Below, piece by piece: positions 49,976-57,952 of a stretch of 64,000 bases of DNA. The number at the start of each line of letters is the position of its first letter. Position 1 is the first letter of the stretch. Where the stretch lies: contig JACKNJ010000003.1 of assembly GCA_024234895.1 (NCBI GenBank), forward strand, positions 124,001-188,000. Direction: 5' to 3'. A model generated the notes under the pieces. It was given only the letters and a program-made list of their open reading frames with translations, was not told where the DNA came from and made no database searches. This DNA is from Gammaproteobacteria bacterium (GTDB lineage Bacteria; Pseudomonadota; Gammaproteobacteria; JACKNK01). A program made the position numbers and the translations under genes.

Positions 49976-50839
49976 ATGAGCAAGCCCGCGAAGACCGCGT
50001 TCGCGGAACGCGAGTTCGAGTTCACCGACGTGGACTTCGCCTGCGTGCGCGAGTTGCTTGAAAGCCTGGCGGGCATCGCGGTCAGCGAGAACAAGCGCGA
50101 CATGATCTACGCCCGCCTCGCCGGGCGTTTGCGCGCGATCGGTCTGCGCCGGGTCTCCGATTATTGCGACCGTCTGCGTGGCGGTCAGGACGTCAGGGAG
50201 CTCGAGCATTTCCGCAATGCGATGACGACCAACCTGACGGGCTTCTTCCGCGAGCCGTACCACTTCGATTTCCTCCGCGAACAGGCGCGTGGATGGGCGC
50301 AGGCGATGCGGCCCCAGGGTCGGCACCTGCGCATATGGTCCGCCGGCTGCTCGACCGGCGAGGAGGCCTATTCGATTGCGATCGCGCTGCGCGAGGCGAT
50401 CCCCGATATCGACGACTGGGACGTGCGCATCCTCGCCAGCGACCTCAATTCCGAGGTGCTGGCGCGCGCGCGGCGCGGGGCTTACCCGCGCGAGGCGATC
50501 GCCGGGCTTGATCCGAGCCGCGTGCGCCGCTGGTTCAGACGCGGGGTGGGGCGCAACGATGGTTGGGTGCGGGTTGTCCCGGAACTCGCGCGCATGATCG
50601 ATTTCGAGGCCTTCAGCCTGAACGGCGTGTGGCCGTCGATGGTGCAGATGGACGCGATCTTCTGTCGGAACGTGACGATCTATTTCGATGCCGACACCAC
50701 CGAGCGCCTGCTGCGGCGCTTCGAACGGATTTTGCGCCCCGACGGCCTGCTGTTCGTCGGACATTCCGAAACGTTGAAGGGCTTGAGCGACGGATTTCAT
50801 CTGCTGGGCCAGACGATCTATCAGCGAGGCAGAAAATGA
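49976..50839 (+). CDS. cheR: Chemoreceptor glutamate methyltransferase CheR
   Basis: A 287-residue SAM-dependent methyltransferase that methylates receptor glutamates. Residues about 10-85 are the helical N-domain; the SAM domain has MTTNLTGFFREPYHF, IWSAGCSTGEEAYSIAIAL (motif I), ILASDLNSEVLARAR and MDAIFCRNVTIYF, ending FVGHSETLKGL. GGGAGGCGAGG precedes the ATG; the frame opens earlier but lacks this. It overlaps cheD by four bases (ATGA). The receptor's C-terminal WEEF should bind its beta-subdomain. Confidence 0.95.
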   Translation: MSKPAKTAFAEREFEFTDVDFACVRELLESLAGIAVSENKRDMIYARLAGRLRAIGLRRVSDYCDRLRGGQDVRELEHFRNAMTTNLTGFFREPYHFDFLREQARGWAQAMRPQGRHLRIWSAGCSTGEEAYSIAIALREAIPDIDDWDVRILASDLNSEVLARARRGAYPREAIAGLDPSRVRRWFRRGVGRNDGWVRVVPELARMIDFEAFSLNGVWPSMVQMDAIFCRNVTIYFDADTTERLLRRFERILRPDGLLFVGHSETLKGLSDGFHLLGQTIYQRGRK

Positions 50840-51471
50840 CCAGAGAAGAAACGGGCGCCTCGGTGGCGCGTCGCCAATTACCCGAGGCGCCGGCCGGCTT
50901 CGGGCACATCCGCCGCTACTGGGACAAACCCCATGAGGCCTTCGCCGCCAAACTGTTGCCCGGCGAGTTCTACGTCACCTTGAACGACGAGCTGCTGACC
51001 ACCGTGCTCGGGGCGGGTGTGGCCGTCTGCGTGCGCGATGCCGATGCCGGTCTGGCGGGAATGCTGCATTTCCTGCTGCCGCAGGAGGAGGGCGCCGTCC
51101 TCGGCGTTGCTGGCGGGGACCCGCGCGGCCGCTACGGCGACCAGGTGATGTCGCGACTGCTCGACAACCTGCTCAAGCATGGAGCGCGGGCCGACCGCCT
51201 CGAATTCAAGGTGTTCGGTGGCGCGCAGGCGTTCGCCGAGACGGCCGATCTGGCACGCCGGACGATCGCGTTCACCCAGGGCTGGTTGCGCGATCGGGGC
51301 CATCGCGCGGCGGCCGAGGATCTCGGCGGGCCGTTCCCGCGCAAGCTGATCTATCACCCGACCTCGGGTCTCACGCGGGTGAAGAAGCTGCGCGAACTGG
51401 ACAACGACACGCTCGCGCGACGGGACCGCGATCATCTGCGCTCCCTGAGTTCCGGTCGACGACGCGGCTGA
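50836..51471 (+). CDS. cheD: CheD-family protein with catalytic Cys replaced by Gly
   Basis: A 211-residue CheD homologue. CheD deamidates glutamines of chemoreceptors with a Cys-His-Thr triad (Thr21, Cys27, His44 in Thermotoga). The corresponding segment here is LLTTVLGAGVAVCVRD ... GMLHFLLP: the Thr (-6) and His (+17) are in place, but the Cys position is Gly (GGGGCGGGT codes Gly-Ala-Gly where Gly-Ser-Cys is expected). The Cys four residues later is the usual non-catalytic one. The enzyme is probably inactive as a deamidase but may still bind receptors. RYGDQVMSRLLDNLLKHGA and EFKVFGGAQAF are other family blocks. Coupled to cheR. Confidence 0.9.
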   Translation: MTREETGASVARRQLPEAPAGFGHIRRYWDKPHEAFAAKLLPGEFYVTLNDELLTTVLGAGVAVCVRDADAGLAGMLHFLLPQEEGAVLGVAGGDPRGRYGDQVMSRLLDNLLKHGARADRLEFKVFGGAQAFAETADLARRTIAFTQGWLRDRGHRAAAEDLGGPFPRKLIYHPTSGLTRVKKLRELDNDTLARRDRDHLRSLSSGRRRG

Positions 51472-51501
51472 GGGGCTGTGGAGGGGCGGTTGAGGGGCGG
51501 T

Positions 51502-51532
51502 GGAGGATGCGGGCCCCGGCCCGGCATCCTCC
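51502..51532. terminator. Hairpin between convergent cheD and PEPCK-like genes
   Basis: GGAGGATGC and GCATCCTCC enclose a GC-rich loop that itself pairs (GGGCC/GGCCC). The stem is strong in both directions but has no T run, so it is at best a two-way attenuator or a pause site. Confidence 0.5.
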
Positions 51533-51544
51533 CCGCAGGCTTGG

Positions 51545-54500
51545 TCAGGCCGCGACCGCGCCCATCTCGTCGTCGCTGAAGGCGATCGCGACGTCGTCGC
51601 CGGGCCGCATCGGATCGGCGCCGATGGTGCCGACCAGGGTCTCCAGATAGGCCGCCGAACCGACTTCCTCGAGCTTGGCGCGGGCCTGGTCGAGACGGTC
51701 CTTGAGAGACATCTTCGCGATCACGTCGGCATGGCTGTCCAGCGTGAGGAAACGCTCCAGATAGGCAACGTGACGTTCCCACAACGCGATCTCGCGCTGC
51801 TGCCTGGTTTCCAGGCGGTTGCGGTACCAGTCGGAGGCGAGCAGTGACTCGCGCGTGAACAGGGCGCGGATCGCCGGGTCATGCGCATCCCGGCCCTGAT
51901 ACTCGCCGGTCGCCATGATGTGGAGCAGGGCCTTCAGCGGCGGGCAGGCCTCTTCGATGCTGCCGTCGTCCAGATAACGCTGGGCGACGCGCTGCTGGGC
52001 CTCGACGATGTTGTCGATGCCGTCGACGAAGACATCCAGACCCTGCGATTCCGGACGCAGGATGGCTTCGTCGAACACCGTGGTCGGGCCGTCGAAGATC
52101 TTGCCCATGAAGCTCTGCACGAAACGTTCGGTGATGCGGTAACCGAGGCGGCTGGCCAGCACCTTGCGACCCTTGTGCTCGAAGTCCTTGAGCGGTTCCA
52201 GATAGCCGCGTCGGATCAGGAATTGCGGGTCGCGCTCGCGCTGCGAGAGGCGGCACCAGATCTCCGGGATCAGCAGGCTGATGTCGTGGTCGACGCGGCG
52301 GTTCGGGCCGATATGACCGGCGGCGCTGGAGAAGCCCGCGTAGCCGGTCAGGATGAAGGACACCAGGGCGTTGTTGAGGTCCGCAGTCGGCCGCAGGGCG
52401 TTGAACGGGCCCTTGGTCAGCGCGCCCTCGCTGCCGGCGCCGGTGGTCGATGGCGACTTGCCGGTCAGCGAGCAGACGAAGTCCATGAACAACTCGGGCA
52501 GTTCCTGGTAATGGATCGGGTTGTACACCGCCAGCGGGCGGATGTTGTGTTCCGGCGGGTTGTTGCGACGACCGGCGAGTACCGCGTTGACCGGGCTGCA
52601 CACGGGCGTGCCGAGCGGCACCTTGCGGTGGAAACGCGCGCCGATCTCGGCGACGTAACGGTGGATCGGCTCGGCCACATCCGGACGCAGCTGGAGGTAG
52701 CGCGGGTTCTTGCTCGGCTTGCCATCGACCAGACGCGGGTGCGCCGAGGAAACGACAAAACCCTTGCCGTCGTCGTAGGCGCCCTGCAGGCGCTTGCGCA
52801 TCGGTTCGGAATATTTCTGGAAGCCGACCACGTCCTCGACGATCCGCGCCACGGTCTTGTGATCCAGAGGCTGGTAGTTGGCCATGAAGTTGTCGGGCGC
52901 GGCCATGTCCTGTTCGGTCTGGGTGTCGAAACCGGGATGGATGGCCTCGTCCGGACGCTGGAACAGGCGGTATTCGCAGTTCTGGGTCAGCTTGACGCTG
53001 GGGTTGTCGGACATCGGCGAGCAGTTGTTCAGCGACGCGCTCGGCACCACCACGGAGGCGGTGATGTCGTCCTCCATCTGCACCTTGGCGGCGGCGATGA
53101 AGTCCTGACGGACCTTGAACAGGCGCCAGGCGCCGTTGTCCTCGAGGCCGACGCGCAGATAGGAGCCGACCAGGCGACGGTCGTTGATCTTCAGCTCGTG
53201 GCCGGGCATGCCGTTGATGATGTCGACCGACAGGTACTTGCGCCAGTCGTTACCCCAGGAGGGCTGATAGAAACGCTTGATCAGGAAGGCCAGCGCGCGG
53301 ATGCGTTCGGGGATCGCTTCCAGCCAGGCGTTGTAGGCGTCGGTGTTGCTCGGGCCGGGGGTCAGCAGCTTGATGACCGAACCCAGGCTGCGCTGCGGGG
53401 ACAGCGGTCGACGGGTCGGGTCGCGGTCCTCGTGGGCGAATTCGGGCTTGAGGCGTTCGCTGTAGTCGAACTCGAAGATCTCCTGGACCAGGTCCATGTC
53501 TTCCTCGAGGTTGTTGACGAACATCGGGCCGTAGATGACCGCGTCCTCGATCGACTTGGAGATTTCCGACTTGCCGCCGCCGGAGACGGTCGACGGCTTG
53601 TGGCAGAAGGTGCCTTCCGGCTCGGTGCCGACCAGCCGCCAGGACGGCGCGCCCGGGTGCTTCATCATCTGCACCTTGTAGCCGTTCGGCTGGATGTAGA
53701 TCTTGCCGGGCTGGAGCTTGATGGTCTGCGGGCGGTGGTCGCGCACCCAGGAGATGGTCTGCGCGTTCAGGTCCATGCGCAGATCCTGCGGCACGTAGAC
53801 GATCTCGGGATGCGCCAGGTCGGTCGCATACCCTTCCGGATGCACCTCCATCAGCTCGCCGTACATGTCGACCATCTCGTCGAAGCTGTAGTCGCCGCGC
53901 CGGGTGATGCTGTCGACGCCGTATTCCTCGCCGTGGTTGCGGCGATGGAAGGCCAGCGCGCCGCCGGCGTGTTCCTCTTCGGCCAGGCCGTACAGGTTGG
54001 CGGCGTAGCTGAGCTGGGTCTTGACCTCTTTCTTGCAGTAGCCGTAGTAGTTGTCGGCCAGGATGGTCACGATCACGCCGCGCTCGTCGCGGGCGGTGAT
54101 CTTGAAGGCGTTGCCGTCGTTGTACAGCTCATCTTCCTTCTGCCAGCACATGCCGTCGGCGATCTGGCGCGGGCTCGCATCGTCGATGTGCGGCAGGCCG
54201 AGTTCCTTCCTGGTCAGGCGCACGAGGTGCGGCGCGAGGATCACGCAGCCGGTGTGGCCGGACCAGTGGTCGATGTCCAGCGCGGCGTCGTGGCGCGGCA
54301 GGGACGGGTTGCCGGCGTTGCCGAAGATGCTTTCCACGAAATCGAGGTTGGAGACGAGGTTGCCGGGCGCGAAGAAGCGCGTCTCCATGGTCTTGACCGG
54401 TTGGCGACCGGGGATCTCGGGGCACACGGTCGGACGCAGCAGCAGCGATACGAAGACGCGCGCGGGTTCATCCAGCGAGGACGTGAACGGCAGCGTCATC

Positions 54501-55048
54501 AGCTCCGTCGGCGGGTTGAGCGCGACTTTCAACATGCGCGCGAAGGCGATCTTGGGCACGGCCTTCTTGTCGCCGGGGATCGGCAGGCCGCCCTCGACCA
54601 CGTGGAAGGAGCCCTTGGTGGTGCGGCGGTCGGAGGCCGGGTTGTGCACCACGCCCTGTTTGACGCGGTAGCTGGTGATGATGTCGGACTGGAACACATC
54701 GCCGTTCATCGGCAGCGAGAGTTCGCGCGCGACGCCGTGGCGATCGAGGACGATGGTGTCGCCGGGCAGGCGCGGGATGGTGTCGCCCGCATCCGCGAGG
54801 TAATCGTCGAGGAAGGTCTGGATGCGCCGATCCGCCGGGCACAGATGGCCGCTCAGCAGGCGCGACTTCTCGCGGTAGCTCTGCAACAGGTCGTCGGAGG
54901 CGAGCAGAAAGCTGCCATGGTCGCTGCCCGGGCAGGTCGGCTGGCCGGACGAGGCGAGCTTGAGGTTGATGTAGAGCTGCAAACGACGGCGGCGATCGGC
55001 ATCGTCGTTGGCGTCAGGGTGAATGCCGAGGGCTTGTTCGAAGTCCAT
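51545..55048 (-). CDS. Probable PPi-dependent phosphoenolpyruvate carboxykinase
   Basis: A 1167-residue cytosolic protein. I read it as PPi-type PEPCK, which interconverts oxaloacetate plus PPi with PEP, CO2 and Pi; known members are about 1100-1200 residues and stood as 'hypothetical' for years. Supporting segments: RRIQTFLDDYLADAGDTIPR, LDRHGVARELSLPMNGDVFQ, SDRRTTKGSFHVVEGGLPIP, HTGCVILAPHLVRLTRKELG, ADNYYGYCKKEVKTQLSY and KPSTVSGGGKSEISKSIED (a kinase-type Gly-rich loop near residue 488). Normal ATP- or GTP-PEPCK motifs are not seen elsewhere. The start is the ATG with AGAGGAA at good spacing. No subunit neighbours. The family call rests on my memory of the sequence pattern, hence the moderate confidence; that it is a real large gene is certain. 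Confidence 0.65.
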   Translation of the reverse strand: MDFEQALGIHPDANDDADRRRRLQLYINLKLASSGQPTCPGSDHGSFLLASDDLLQSYREKSRLLSGHLCPADRRIQTFLDDYLADAGDTIPRLPGDTIVLDRHGVARELSLPMNGDVFQSDIITSYRVKQGVVHNPASDRRTTKGSFHVVEGGLPIPGDKKAVPKIAFARMLKVALNPPTELMTLPFTSSLDEPARVFVSLLLRPTVCPEIPGRQPVKTMETRFFAPGNLVSNLDFVESIFGNAGNPSLPRHDAALDIDHWSGHTGCVILAPHLVRLTRKELGLPHIDDASPRQIADGMCWQKEDELYNDGNAFKITARDERGVIVTILADNYYGYCKKEVKTQLSYAANLYGLAEEEHAGGALAFHRRNHGEEYGVDSITRRGDYSFDEMVDMYGELMEVHPEGYATDLAHPEIVYVPQDLRMDLNAQTISWVRDHRPQTIKLQPGKIYIQPNGYKVQMMKHPGAPSWRLVGTEPEGTFCHKPSTVSGGGKSEISKSIEDAVIYGPMFVNNLEEDMDLVQEIFEFDYSERLKPEFAHEDRDPTRRPLSPQRSLGSVIKLLTPGPSNTDAYNAWLEAIPERIRALAFLIKRFYQPSWGNDWRKYLSVDIINGMPGHELKINDRRLVGSYLRVGLEDNGAWRLFKVRQDFIAAAKVQMEDDITASVVVPSASLNNCSPMSDNPSVKLTQNCEYRLFQRPDEAIHPGFDTQTEQDMAAPDNFMANYQPLDHKTVARIVEDVVGFQKYSEPMRKRLQGAYDDGKGFVVSSAHPRLVDGKPSKNPRYLQLRPDVAEPIHRYVAEIGARFHRKVPLGTPVCSPVNAVLAGRRNNPPEHNIRPLAVYNPIHYQELPELFMDFVCSLTGKSPSTTGAGSEGALTKGPFNALRPTADLNNALVSFILTGYAGFSSAAGHIGPNRRVDHDISLLIPEIWCRLSQRERDPQFLIRRGYLEPLKDFEHKGRKVLASRLGYRITERFVQSFMGKIFDGPTTVFDEAILRPESQGLDVFVDGIDNIVEAQQRVAQRYLDDGSIEEACPPLKALLHIMATGEYQGRDAHDPAIRALFTRESLLASDWYRNRLETRQQREIALWERHVAYLERFLTLDSHADVIAKMSLKDRLDQARAKLEEVGSAAYLETLVGTIGADPMRPGDDVAIAFSDDEMGAVAA

Positions 55049-55414
55049 CGGAGTTCCTCTGGAAAGGTGGGGGCGAGGGGCTCTTGCGGTCGTCATCCCG
55101 GCTCATGTCGGCGCGTATTCCAGCGCGCGTGGGGACCGTTACCGTTCTTGGTGCCTGCCTGATCGGTCGTGTCGAGCGGCGATCGCGTGGGCGTGGCGGC
55201 GCAAGAATGCCTGTCCCGGTCGGGTCATGCAAACGCACGGGTTTGCTGCGGTTTGCCCGGTTTCGGGTCATTGCCTGACGTTGCCGGCAGGATCGATGGG
55301 AATCCGTGACGTTATCGGTCTTTGCGGAAAATCCGTGTTCGTCCGGTATTCGCCATCGCCATCGTCATCGCCATGCCGATGCGCGCCATTGGTGCGCCCT
55401 GCCATTCCGCAGAC
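55049..55414. other. Intergenic region upstream of the PEPCK-like gene
   Basis: It must contain the promoter and leader of the PEPCK-like gene. The only pattern is a run of CATCGC/CATCGT-like hexamers at about 55345-55375, which is low complexity. No frame, RNA gene or clear promoter was recognised. Confidence 0.4.
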
Positions 55415-55452
55415 ACAAAAAACCCGCGTGGGCCGGGGGCCGACGCGGGTTG
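55415..55452 (-). terminator. Rho-independent terminator of the DUF3149 gene
   Basis: On the minus strand, AACCCGCGT and ACGCGGGTT pair around a GC-rich loop and are followed by TTTTTTGTGT. It lies 20 bases after the DUF3149 stop and isolates that gene from the PEPCK-like gene. Confidence 0.85.
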
Positions 55453-55472
55453 GGGGTTCTGGAGCAACCGGC

Positions 55473-55607
55473 TCAGTGGTGATGCTTGCCGGACTTGGTG
55501 ATGAACATCACGCTGATGTAGCCGATGATCAGGAACGTCGTGAGCACGACGATCATGCTGGAAAGGCCGATCGGGTTGCCGAAAAGCAGATTCATCCAAA
55601 GGTCCAT
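55473..55607 (-). CDS. DUF3149 small membrane protein (44 aa)
   Basis: The complete product is a 44-residue peptide: MDLWMNLLFGNPIGLSSM, then a helix IVVLTTFLIIGYISVMFI, then TKSGKHHH. This is the pattern of DUF3149 microproteins (short N-terminus with LLFGNPIGL, one transmembrane helix). GAGGTGA sits 9 bases before the ATG and a strong terminator follows. The family has no established function. An FNR-like site lies about 90 bases upstream, suggesting expression at low oxygen. The histidine-rich end could bind a metal. Confidence 0.85.
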   Translation of the reverse strand: MDLWMNLLFGNPIGLSSMIVVLTTFLIIGYISVMFITKSGKHHH

Positions 55608-55691
55608 GGTGGTCACCTCGTTGTGTGTGTCGCGGGTTGCGTGCCCGGCTGGAAAGGTGGAACCAGTGTATGAATATGGCTATTTAATTAT

Positions 55692-55705
55692 TTGATGCAG
55701 ATCAG
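55692..55705 (-). promoter_or_regulatory. Candidate FNR/Dnr-type binding site
   Basis: TTGATGCAGATCAG differs from the FNR/CRP-class consensus TTGAT-N4-ATCAA only in its last base. Its centre is about 91 bases before the DUF3149 ATG. A weak -10 (CATACA, minus strand, 55667-55672) would put transcription start near 55660, about 39-41 bases from the site centre, the usual class II activation distance. Confidence 0.5.
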
Positions 55706-55777
55706 TTTCTGCCGACATTGATGGCGGGAATTGACGAATCTGGCGCTCCGGGTTGGGGCGCAATGCGGGCCAGGCAT

Positions 55778-57952
55778 TCAGCTCGGCAGGGCGGATTCGG
55801 CGAGCGCGCGACAGGCGCGGTAATCGGTCTTGCCGGTGCTCAGCGTGGGCACGGCGTCAACGATGCGTATCTCCGCCGGCACCGACAGTTCACTGCCGCC
55901 GGTTTCCTGGATGCGCCGGGTGAGCGCGTGGCGATTCACGTCCGGGTGTTCGGTGATCAGCACGATGCGTTCGCCCTTGCGCGCATCGGGGATCGCCACC
56001 GCCGCGTGCGGCAGTTGCGGCCACAACGCGTGCGCGAGGCTCTCGACACCGGCCAGCGAGACCATCTCGCCGCCGATCTTGGCGAAGCGCTTGGCGCGGT
56101 CGACCAGAATCAGGAAGTCGTCCTCGACGCGGGCGATATCGCCGGTGTCGTACCAGCCGGTCCCGTCGCTGCCGTCGGCGAATTCGTAGCCGGGCGCTTC
56201 GAGCACGCCGGGCTGCTCGGCGCGCAGGTAGCCGAGCATGATGTTCGGGCCGCGCACGATCAGGCGGCCCCCTTCGCGGACGCCATCGACCGGCTCCAGC
56301 CGGTATTCGACGCGCGGCAGGAACGGCCCGACGCTGCCGGCCCGATACCGCCGGGGGCTGTTCACCGACAGCACCGGGCTGGTCTCGGTGGCGCCGTAAC
56401 CTTCCAGGATGCGCACACCGAACTTGTCCAGCCACAGGCGGCGGGTGCCTTCCTGAAGCTTCTCGGCGCCGGCGACCACGTACCGCAGATGGGTGAAATC
56501 CATCGGGTCGGCGTGACGGGCGTAGCCGGCTAGGAAGGTGTTGCTGCCGAAGATCGCGGTCGCGTAGACGTCGTAGACCAGTTCCGGGATCAGCTTGTAG
56601 TGCAGCGGCGTCGGGTAGAGGAAGGTGCGCACGCCGTTCATCAGCGGCAGGAAGAGGCCGCCGGTCAGGCCGAAGGCGTGGAACAGCGGCAGGGCCGCGA
56701 ACAGCACCTCGTCGGACAGGAAGGGCATGCGCGCGGTGATCTGCGTGCAGTTGGCGAGCAGGTTGCCGTGCGACAGCACCACGCCCTTGGGCAGGCCTTC
56801 GGAGCCGCTGGTGAACAGGATCACGGCGGGGTCGTCGCGTTGGCTTGGCACCGGGATCGAGCCACGCCAGGCGCGCCACAGCGCGGTCAGTTTCAGGCCG
56901 GTGTCGACCTCCTCGCGCAGGTCGTCGAGGTAGCGCAGGTCCAGTTCGGCGGCGAGCGCGTCTGCCAGTTCCTGGAAACCGCCCTCATCGATGAAACGGC
57001 GCGAGGTATAGACGGTGGTCACGTCGGCCGTGCGCATCGCCTGCTTGATGGTGCCGGCACCGGCGGTGAAGTTGACCATTGCCGGCACGCGCCCGTGCAG
57101 CAGCATGCCGATCAGCACCGCCGCCGAACCGGCGCTGTTCGGCAGCATCAGGCCGACGTTCGCGCCGGCTGCGTGGCGGCGGGCGATCAACTCGCCGATC
57201 GCGTGCGCCTTGGTGAACAGCGTGCGGTAACTCCATGGCGTGCGCCCCATGTCGTCGATGACGAGTTGCCCCGGGCCGTGCGCGCGGGCGGCTTCGATCA
57301 GCGCATGCGGCACGCTGCAAGCGGTGTCGCGGGCGATGGCGGCGGTCTCGGTGAGCATCTCGCCGAGCGCGTGGGCGGCGGCCTGGCGGCGTTCGCGGGT
57401 GCTCAGTCCGCGCGGCAGTTCAAGCTGGCGCGGCGCGCCGGCGGTCAGCGTGACCCGTGGCCAGCGGCGCACGCGCACGCGCTTGCCGAGATTGCCGCTG
57501 ACGTGGAACTGCGCCCCCTCGATATGGATCGGCAGGATGTCCGCGCCGGCATGATCGGCAGCGGTCGCCGGCCCCTGATACATCTTCATCAGGCCGCCGG
57601 TACGGGTCATGCGCCCTTCGGGGAAGATGCCCATGGTGTGCCCGGCCTTGAGCTCCTCAATGAAGCTCTTGAAGGCCATCGGGTTGAGCTGGTCGAGCGG
57701 GTACAGACCGGTCCAGCGCACGATCAGCCTTATCCACCAGGTGCGCGCCTGCAGCGTGCTGATCGCGAAGCGCACGCGGCCCGGAACGAAGGCCCACAAC
57801 AAGGCGCCGTCCAGGAACGAGACGTGATTGGCGATGATCAGGGTCGGTCGCCCGCTCGGATTCACGTGCTGCCATTCGCGCAGACGCACCCGGAACGCGA
57901 CCCGCAGAATCCCCCGCGAAAGGGCTTTGGCGAAGCGGTGGCTCGAATTCAT
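55778..57952 (-). CDS. aas: Acyl-ACP ligase / 2-acylglycerophospholipid acyltransferase
   Basis: A 724-residue two-domain enzyme for repair of lysophospholipids. The N-terminal PlsC-like acyltransferase (residues about 1-215) has NHVSFLDGALLW (HX4D), and GIFPEGRMTRTGGLMKM. The C-terminal half is an AMP-forming ligase: VILFTSGSEGLPKGVVLSHGN (P-loop), EGYGATETSP, GWYDTGDIARVEDDFLILVDR and STGKTDYRA with the catalytic Lys. The membrane segments of E. coli Aas are weak here. Its start ATG overlaps the queG stop (ATGA), so the two are coupled. The upstream GTG is not needed. Confidence 0.95.
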   Translation of the reverse strand: MNSSHRFAKALSRGILRVAFRVRLREWQHVNPSGRPTLIIANHVSFLDGALLWAFVPGRVRFAISTLQARTWWIRLIVRWTGLYPLDQLNPMAFKSFIEELKAGHTMGIFPEGRMTRTGGLMKMYQGPATAADHAGADILPIHIEGAQFHVSGNLGKRVRVRRWPRVTLTAGAPRQLELPRGLSTRERRQAAAHALGEMLTETAAIARDTACSVPHALIEAARAHGPGQLVIDDMGRTPWSYRTLFTKAHAIGELIARRHAAGANVGLMLPNSAGSAAVLIGMLLHGRVPAMVNFTAGAGTIKQAMRTADVTTVYTSRRFIDEGGFQELADALAAELDLRYLDDLREEVDTGLKLTALWRAWRGSIPVPSQRDDPAVILFTSGSEGLPKGVVLSHGNLLANCTQITARMPFLSDEVLFAALPLFHAFGLTGGLFLPLMNGVRTFLYPTPLHYKLIPELVYDVYATAIFGSNTFLAGYARHADPMDFTHLRYVVAGAEKLQEGTRRLWLDKFGVRILEGYGATETSPVLSVNSPRRYRAGSVGPFLPRVEYRLEPVDGVREGGRLIVRGPNIMLGYLRAEQPGVLEAPGYEFADGSDGTGWYDTGDIARVEDDFLILVDRAKRFAKIGGEMVSLAGVESLAHALWPQLPHAAVAIPDARKGERIVLITEHPDVNRHALTRRIQETGGSELSVPAEIRIVDAVPTLSTGKTDYRACRALAESALPS

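Noticed and set aside
51881..55162. 1093-codon plus-strand frame opposite the PEPCK-like gene
   Set aside because: Repetitive Val/Ala/Gly/Asp translation typical of a shadow frame; the opposite strand has the RBS and conserved motifs.
55345..55380. CATCGC/CATCGT hexamer run
   Set aside because: Only a few imperfect units, no palindromic unit or spacer structure, so neither a CRISPR nor a clear operator.
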